NCBI RefSeq assembly: GCF_007786445.1
Contig: NZ_VNJI01000005.1
Location: forward strand, 161,115-225,114
DNA: 64,000 nt
From: Paenibacillus cremeus
GTDB lineage: Bacteria > Bacillota > Bacilli > Paenibacillales > NBRC-103111
Direction: 5' to 3'
Shown here piece by piece: positions 58,990 through 64,000 of this stretch. The stretch's first letter is position 1. Every line of letters starts with the position of its first letter. The position numbers and the translations under genes are program-made. Under the pieces are notes generated by a model, which made no database searches, had not been told where the DNA came from, and saw only the letters and a list, made by a program, of their open reading frames with translations.

Positions 58990-60342
58990 TTAGAAGCCTT
59001 TCTCCAGATCCCAGCTCATAAAGTTTTGAGTCGGCCCGTAATTAGCGTCGAAGCCATAAGCATCCATGTGAACCTTACCGCTTTCGTATACTTTCACAGT
59101 GACCCAAGCGTAATTTCGGTCGATCGGGTTACTCGTTGGTTTTTTCGCTTCAAATGGGGAGCCGCCGGAGCCGACGACCACCTGATAAGCCTTGCCGTTA
59201 TTGGGCTGACTAATATTAGTAATATGCTCATGGCCGCTAAAATAAGTGGCGTTATTGTCCTGGATAATTTTCCAGAAGGCATTCGCATGCTCCATATCCG
59301 CATCGAGGCCGCTTACTTTCGCCGTTTCATCAAAATAATATGTATATGCAAGCTTATGGCCAAAAACAAAGGAATGCTTCATTCCTCGCGCTTTCGCCGC
59401 CTCCAAATCCTTCGTAAGCCACTCAATCGGTGCGTGAGTATCATACCCTGTTGGATCCGTGTTCAATATAGCGAAATGCGAACCGCGGTAATCAAAAGAG
59501 TAGCTTAACTGCTTCTGACTCGTGGTTATATGATCCATCCCGATCTGTGGGTAATTGTTTGGGTCCCAGCCAGCAACTTGATCACCAAGAATCTGTGAGA
59601 AGCGCTTCTCGTCGACGATAATGTCTCCCATGTTGTCTCGCCAGGTCTTTTCATTAGCTTCCGTCGCTGCCTTGACGGTGGTGCCCTTAGCGTCCTTATA
59701 GTTGTCTTGAACCTCGTGATTGCCAGGAACGGGGAAAACATATGTGCCATGCTCAAAGGCAGTACCGACCATACCACGCCAAAACGCATATTCCCGGTTC
59801 AAAATACTTACGTCGGAGTTCGGTGTATAGCCCATAATCATATCACCATTAAAAAACAGCATCTTAGATTTCTGACTGCCCATTTCATCCATCATACGGG
59901 TTAACACCTTGCTATTAACGAGCCATTTCTGATCTTGGGCAGAAGCGTCCTGGACCGTGTCATCGATACGGCAATCACCGACGGTAGAGAAGGTAAATAA
60001 CAGCTGGTCCGAATTTTTCATTGCATCCTGAATTTGTTTGACAGTAGCGGTCGATACAAAGGTTTGGCCATTGGCGAGATAAGGAGCTTTATCCAGCTTA
60101 ACCGCTTGGCCCTTCAAACTGACATCCGTAGAGCCGAGCTTAAGCTGCACCTTTTCGCCGCCGATATCAACGGTAATTTGTTGGGTCGCAGCGGACCAGT
60201 CCAGCGTGCCGTTCAAGCCTTCGACAGCTGCGCGAAGTGTAACATCGCCACTATCTGCAGCATAAGCGGAGGGCGACACGGCGGTCATGAGTAAGGCTCC
60301 GAGGACCGTTAGTTCAGTCAAGACTTTTAGATTTTTCTTCAT
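58990..60342 (-). CDS. Secreted metallophosphoesterase with copper-amine-oxidase-N-like domain
   Basis: A 450-residue exported protein. A signal peptide (1-29, ending AYA) is followed by a copper-amine-oxidase N-terminal-like domain (about 32-105: LNGTLDWSAATQQITVDI, YLANGQTFVSTATVKQ), common in Paenibacillus surface proteins, and by a calcineurin-like phosphoesterase domain with FNGDMI, PGNHEV, FVFGHKLAY and FSGHEH. The first metal motif, usually DxH, reads VGDCRI, so part of the dimetal site may differ. It probably hydrolyses a phosphate ester outside the cell. ATG at 60342 with AGGAGTG nine bases upstream is preferred over a longer form that would bury the signal peptide. Confidence 0.88.
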   Translation of the reverse strand: MKKNLKVLTELTVLGALLMTAVSPSAYAADSGDVTLRAAVEGLNGTLDWSAATQQITVDIGGEKVQLKLGSTDVSLKGQAVKLDKAPYLANGQTFVSTATVKQIQDAMKNSDQLLFTFSTVGDCRIDDTVQDASAQDQKWLVNSKVLTRMMDEMGSQKSKMLFFNGDMIMGYTPNSDVSILNREYAFWRGMVGTAFEHGTYVFPVPGNHEVQDNYKDAKGTTVKAATEANEKTWRDNMGDIIVDEKRFSQILGDQVAGWDPNNYPQIGMDHITTSQKQLSYSFDYRGSHFAILNTDPTGYDTHAPIEWLTKDLEAAKARGMKHSFVFGHKLAYTYYFDETAKVSGLDADMEHANAFWKIIQDNNATYFSGHEHITNISQPNNGKAYQVVVGSGGSPFEAKKPTSNPIDRNYAWVTVKVYESGKVHMDAYGFDANYGPTQNFMSWDLEKGF

Positions 60343-60521
60343 ACGTGGTTTCACTCCTAGATTCAATGGTACAATTCCTCCAAAGTGTATAGTGGAAATG
60401 TAAAGAGTGATGCCGCTTTTTTTAAAGAAAATATTAAGATTTTTCCTACCTTGACCATATCGTGGATCCAAAAGCAATAAGCAAATGGCAAAAGGAGACC
60501 CTTAATTAGCAGCGGCGGCTC

Positions 60522-61418
60522 CTATGCGTGGCCTTCTTTTAGCTCCTGCTTGAGATAGGCATAAAGCCTTTGATTTGCCCTTTGGAGCGGATAGGCCGAC
60601 GCCTTGCATAATATTCCAGAGGTCATGTGGATTAGGCTTCCGCTGATCTCTCTGTTCACTGTACCCTTCGATTCCGGATCTACCATAATTTTAGGGACCA
60701 AGGCGACACCCAGCCCGCTCTCCACATAAAATTTCAACGCCGTCATGCTCCCGACCTCCATCGTGTCGAGGGTGACGCTGCCTTTTTCCTGCAGCACCAT
60801 CTCCAGCTTTCTGCGGTAGGGACAAGTCGCTGAGGTGATCAGCAGACGATAGCCTTGTAAATCTTCCGGCTCGATCCTCTCCCTTAGCGATAGTGGATGA
60901 TTCCCGGGCAGCAGCGCCACGAACTCCTCCTGAAACAGCGGCTCAAAATAAAGCTCCGTGCCCATGCCGAGTTCAGGTGCCGTACAAAGCGCCATGTCCA
61001 CCTCTCCTTTTAGAATGCGCTCGCTTAGGACGGGAGTGTTCGAGATTTCCACGGCGATTCGAATATTCGGGTACATAGACATAAATGTCTTCAGGATTCC
61101 AGGCAAACGGTAGCTAGCCGTGGGCTCCGTTACCCCCAAGCGCAAATGCCCCGCTTCACCCGATTTTAGATCCGTTATGTTGGTCTGAAGCTGCTCCATC
61201 TGTTTCACGATTTGGATGCTCTGGTCGTACAACAGCCTCCCGGCCTCCGTCAAGCCGATTTCCTTCCCCCGCTCCAGCAGTTGAACGCCGAGCTCCGACT
61301 CCAGCTTTTGGATTTGCATCGTGACGGTTGACTGCACATAGTTCATATCTTGCGCTGCGCGATTAAAGCTCCCGTATTTCACGATTTGCTGAAAGGTTTT
61401 TAACGTTTTGAGATCCAT
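60522..61418 (-). CDS. LysR-family transcriptional regulator
   Basis: A 298-residue regulator. The N-terminal helix-turn-helix reads TFQQIVKYGSFNRAAQDMNYVQSTVTMQIQKLE, followed by a periplasmic-binding-protein-like effector domain (LRLGVTEPTASYRLPGILKTF, VDMALCTAP). ATG at 61418 follows GGGGGA; a longer start at 61445 is rejected. It is divergent from an SDR gene with a 131-base shared region that holds a direct repeat and a palindrome, so the SDR gene is a likely target. Confidence 0.9.
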   Translation of the reverse strand: MDLKTLKTFQQIVKYGSFNRAAQDMNYVQSTVTMQIQKLESELGVQLLERGKEIGLTEAGRLLYDQSIQIVKQMEQLQTNITDLKSGEAGHLRLGVTEPTASYRLPGILKTFMSMYPNIRIAVEISNTPVLSERILKGEVDMALCTAPELGMGTELYFEPLFQEEFVALLPGNHPLSLRERIEPEDLQGYRLLITSATCPYRRKLEMVLQEKGSVTLDTMEVGSMTALKFYVESGLGVALVPKIMVDPESKGTVNREISGSLIHMTSGILCKASAYPLQRANQRLYAYLKQELKEGHA

Positions 61419-61446
61419 GATCCATCCATCCCCCAGACACGACACG

Positions 61447-61487
61447 ATTCAATTATTTTGAACTCAGACTTCATTTAATTCAATTAT
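61447..61487. promoter_or_regulatory. Candidate LysR binding region
   Basis: ATTCAATTAT occurs at 61447-61456 and 61478-61487 (31 bases, three helical turns), and TTCAA-TTATT-TTGAA at 61448-61462 is an inverted repeat of the size LysR proteins bind. Confidence 0.5.
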
Positions 61488-61549
61488 ACAAATCAGTCAA
61501 GGCCCAATACAATAAGATCATCAACAAAAACCAGAGGAGTGGAAACGCA

Positions 61550-62290
61550 ATGGATTTAAAGGATAAAGCAGCTTTGGTTACAGGAGGCGGTACGGGGATT
61601 GGCAGGGCAGCCAGTTTGGCGCTGGCGAAAAAAGGAGCTGTGGTGATCGCGAACTATTCACGCTCTGCGGCCGATGCGGAGGAAACGGTGCGTCTGATCC
61701 ATTCCGAGGGAGGACGGGCGATCGCCATCCAAGCGGACGTGTCGCAGGAGCAAGAGGTGCGTGCCATGGTGGACGCTGCAGTGCAGCATTTTGGCACGGT
61801 CGATCTGCTGGTGAATAATGCGAGTATTACCCGGCATATTCCAATGGAGGATTTGGAGTCGGTCACGGGGGACATATGGGATGCGTTGTTCGATGTGAAT
61901 GTGAAGGGGATGTTTTACTGTGCGCGAGCTGTTGCACCCTACATGAAGAAGCAGCAGCAAGGCGCGATCATCAATCTTGGCAGCATCGCGGGACAAACCG
62001 GATTAGGCTCCTCGCTGCCCTACGCCGTGTCCAAAGCCGCTGTCCACGGACTGACCAAATCGCTGGCCCGGGCGCTTGCTCCCGATATTCGAGTGAACTG
62101 CATCGTGCCTGGCGCGGTCGCCACCCGTTGGTGGGAAGGGAGAGAAGAGCAAATGAACCTCCTTGCTCCCCATCTTCCCTTGCAGCGCATCTCGACACCG
62201 GAAGATATCGCAGCCATGATTAATGCCACCCTGGAGCAGGAAGCCATGACCGGGCAAATCATCACTGTGGATTGCGGTCAGACGTTGTGA
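61550..62290 (+). CDS. Short-chain dehydrogenase/reductase
   Basis: A 246-residue NAD(P)-dependent oxidoreductase, FabG-like in pattern. TGGGTGIG at 11-18, NNAS near 90, Ser in LGSIAGQ and the catalytic YAVSK are present; the C-terminus (TGQIITVDCGQTL) fits. Substrate unknown. GAGGAG precedes the ATG. Its last 29 bases overlap the end of the TPR gene on the other strand. Its control by the divergent LysR gene is inferred. Confidence 0.92.
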   Translation: MDLKDKAALVTGGGTGIGRAASLALAKKGAVVIANYSRSAADAEETVRLIHSEGGRAIAIQADVSQEQEVRAMVDAAVQHFGTVDLLVNNASITRHIPMEDLESVTGDIWDALFDVNVKGMFYCARAVAPYMKKQQQGAIINLGSIAGQTGLGSSLPYAVSKAAVHGLTKSLARALAPDIRVNCIVPGAVATRWWEGREEQMNLLAPHLPLQRISTPEDIAAMINATLEQEAMTGQIITVDCGQTL

Positions 62291-63101
62291 CGCTGTCCAT
62301 GTTCCATTCTCCAAGCTTCTCATTCAGCATAGCCTTGGTCACATTCGTCATCATGGACGGTTCGAATTCCAGCCCTTGCTGCATGATTTGAATGGACTGA
62401 TCTATTTCTCCGAGCTCACGCAGCGTCAATCCGTAATAATAAAAGGCTTCTGCAAACGTTGGCTTTTGCTCCATCAGCTTTTCATAGATTTCCTTCGCTT
62501 CCTGATGGCGGCCAAGCAGGTAGTACGTATAAGCCAGGTTATCGAGGATCGTTTTGTCTGAGTCATTATATTCGTAGGCCTCTAGATTAAAGCTCAGGGC
62601 CCGATCGAGATCACCGCTCATGACATAGAACATCCCCAAATTGCCATAGCCAATCGAATTTTTGAAGTCGGAGAAGACCGCCTCCATCAATTTAAGCGCT
62701 TGCTCTTGCTGTCCGAGCAGCCACAAAGCCAGGGAGTAGTTGATCTTCGCGTTCATTTCCTCCGTACGAGGCAGCTTCAGCTTCATCATCTCCGTCAGGA
62801 GCTGCTCCGCCTCCCGGACTTGTCCGTTCTTCAGCAGGACAAAGGCTTGCGAGATCGCATACGACGGCTTCTTGCTCGCACCGTAAGCTTTGCCAAAATG
62901 CTCCGCCGCACCTGCAAAGTCCTTTTTAGCAAACAGAGAGTTTGCCTTATAAATCCACATATTGATGCGCAGCTTAAAAGCTAAATAAACGAGTAACGCG
63001 GCAATCGCCGCCATGCCATACCATTTCCCGATCCGAAACAATACCAGGATAACAACAATCGGAATAACTACCTTAAGCAGCGGTTTGATCCAAGTCTTCA
63101 T
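62262..63101 (-). CDS. TPR-repeat membrane protein
   Basis: A 279-residue protein. Two N-terminal membrane segments (about 8-24 and 29-44) are followed by about five tetratricopeptide repeats (ANSLFAKKDFAGAAEHFGKAY, YYLLGRHQEAKEIYEKLMEQKP, LRELGEIDQSIQIMQQGLEFEP). It probably scaffolds a membrane-bound complex; partners are unknown. AAGGAG lies ten bases before the ATG at 63101. It follows the MOSC gene by 15 bases, so the two are co-transcribed. Confidence 0.88.
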   Translation of the reverse strand: MKTWIKPLLKVVIPIVVILVLFRIGKWYGMAAIAALLVYLAFKLRINMWIYKANSLFAKKDFAGAAEHFGKAYGASKKPSYAISQAFVLLKNGQVREAEQLLTEMMKLKLPRTEEMNAKINYSLALWLLGQQEQALKLMEAVFSDFKNSIGYGNLGMFYVMSGDLDRALSFNLEAYEYNDSDKTILDNLAYTYYLLGRHQEAKEIYEKLMEQKPTFAEAFYYYGLTLRELGEIDQSIQIMQQGLEFEPSMMTNVTKAMLNEKLGEWNMDSVTTSDRNPQ

Positions 63102-63116
63102 TTCAACGAAGCTCCT

Positions 63117-63680
63117 TTATACGCGTTCTAATTTGCGAAATGGTTCAGGCGGCAGCTCCACCCGGATCGGGTCCCGGGGGGCAACCTCTCCCCCTGTCAG
63201 CACTATAGCCATAATTCCAGCCTTTCGGATTAGATTTCCGTCCTCGTCGTGATCCAGAACCGCATTTAGCAGTCCGGACTGGAAATTGTCAATTTGTGCA
63301 CATGGATTGCGAAGTCCCGTGATTTCGATAGCGGCTGTGTTACCGATATACAGCTTGGTGCCTGTCGGCAATTCCAGTAGATGGATCCCGCGTGTGGTAA
63401 TGTTCTCGCCCAGCTGCCCAGGACCGACGTTAAAACCAGCATCGTGCAGCTCATCGAACAACTCGGAATGGATTAAATGAACTTGACGAAGGTTAGGTTG
63501 ATCCGGGTTTTGTGCAACGCGTGAACGATGCTTCACGGCTTTTCCCATATGCGCGTCGCCTTCCACTCCCAGTCCTGCAAGCAGTGTTATGACGTCGAGC
63601 GTTTCTTTACTAAAGCTATGGGCTGCACTACGGCTAACCGAAACCACTTCTCCAGCTTGAAACAGAAGGTTATTTACCAT
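63117..63680 (-). CDS. MOSC-domain protein
   Basis: A 187-residue MOSC protein. The core GVEGDAHMG, RQVHLIHSELFDEL, GPGQLGENITTRGIHL and the conserved Cys in LRNPCAQID fit the family. MOSC proteins bind sulfur-containing molybdenum cofactor or carry out N-hydroxyl reduction with it; no molybdenum-cofactor gene is nearby. ATG at 63680 follows GAGGGG; an in-frame extension to 63746 is rejected because it has no ribosome site. Confidence 0.9.
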   Translation of the reverse strand: MVNNLLFQAGEVVSVSRSAAHSFSKETLDVITLLAGLGVEGDAHMGKAVKHRSRVAQNPDQPNLRQVHLIHSELFDELHDAGFNVGPGQLGENITTRGIHLLELPTGTKLYIGNTAAIEITGLRNPCAQIDNFQSGLLNAVLDHDEDGNLIRKAGIMAIVLTGGEVAPRDPIRVELPPEPFRKLERV

Positions 63681-63850
63681 TGACAACCCCTCACTTCGAT
63701 AAAAGTATCCTATCCAAATCATAAGCGTAGAGCTTGGAAGTTGCAACGTTCATAGGGTGCAAAAAAAAACTACGGAAGTACAATTAACTAACAGGATATT
63801 CCAATGCCTCTGTCGAAATAATTAACAGCTATTTTGACGGAGGTTTTCTT

Positions 63851-64000
63851 ATGCCCTTGCCCAAAAATCGAATTGTTCCTGAGAAAAAAATCTACTATCG
63901 TGCGGAAATCGAAAATTGTCCAGATTGCGGACGAAAGCTGAAACGCCATCACACTGCATGGAAGAAAAATGTTGCTACGCTTCAAGGTGTCATTCAGGTC
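63851..64000 (+). CDS. Zinc-motif protein, N-terminal part only, possibly transposase-related
   Basis: The window ends 50 codons into this gene. ATG at 63851 has GGAGG seven bases upstream. The visible part starts MPLPKNRIVPEKKIYYRA and includes CPDCGRKLKRHH, a zinc-ribbon-like CxxC. Some insertion-sequence transposases begin like this, but the rest is unseen and no terminal repeat was found. The 170-base interval to the MOSC gene holds both promoters. Confidence 0.55.
   Translation, partial: MPLPKNRIVPEKKIYYRAEIENCPDCGRKLKRHHTAWKKNVATLQGVIQV

Overview
The window looks like a chromosomal segment of a Paenibacillus-like soil or plant-associated Bacillota. The grounds are the LplB/LplC-type sugar ABC permeases with lipoprotein binding proteins, AraC-type regulators with membrane sensor domains, the fused RhaEW enzyme, strong GGAGG ribosome sites, frequent TTG/GTG starts and CcpA-like cre sequences. 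No rRNA, tRNA, CRISPR or prophage was seen. The right edge cuts a gene that may be transposase-like.

Region 1 (1-18.8 kb, all minus strand) is a rhamnogalacturonan/rhamnose utilisation locus. In transcription order it holds a GH106-like alpha-L-rhamnosidase, two ABC permeases, a membrane-bound AraC regulator, a solute-binding lipoprotein, a GH105 unsaturated glucuronyl hydrolase with a large N-terminal extension, a GH28-like protein, an unrecognised 230-aa protein, a second GH28-like protein, rhaEW and rhaA (cut by the left edge). The four genes from GH105 to the second GH28 are joined by three ATGA stop-start overlaps. TGCAAG-type repeats occur in front of both the first gene and the binding-protein gene.

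Region 2 (18.9-33.2 kb) is mixed housekeeping and accessory: a GGDEF protein, a polysaccharide flippase, folE with a cysteine-rich HTH regulator, a small monooxygenase with an iron-type alcohol dehydrogenase, a pair of inverted-repeat elements, a 53-aa ORF under a palindromic operator, an alditol-oxidase-like FAD protein, a TauE/SafE permease, an aldo/keto reductase, azlCD, a secreted S53 peptidase, and a PhyH dioxygenase divergent from an AraC regulator.

Region 3 (33.2-56.2 kb, all minus strand) is a second, much less conventional glycan locus of 15 genes: two solute-binding proteins but one permease pair, a beta-propeller protein, an AraC sensor-regulator, a GH42 enzyme, two alpha-glucuronidase-like proteins, a GHL6/GH42M-type hydrolase, an enolase-superfamily sugar-acid dehydratase, an iron-type alcohol dehydrogenase, a TIM-barrel amidohydrolase, a Rieske protein and a PhyH dioxygenase. 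The redox and amidohydrolase genes suggest that the substrate carries a group other than plain sugar, such as a methyl ether or an aromatic. This is the best candidate here for an undescribed pathway. Two cre-like sites and a 15-bp direct repeat suggest carbon-source control.

Region 4 (56.3-64 kb) holds small unknown genes (a 64-aa ORF, a GNAT-like protein, a ParB-like protein), an EamA transporter, a secreted metallophosphoesterase, a divergent LysR/SDR pair, a TPR membrane protein, a MOSC protein and the cut edge gene.
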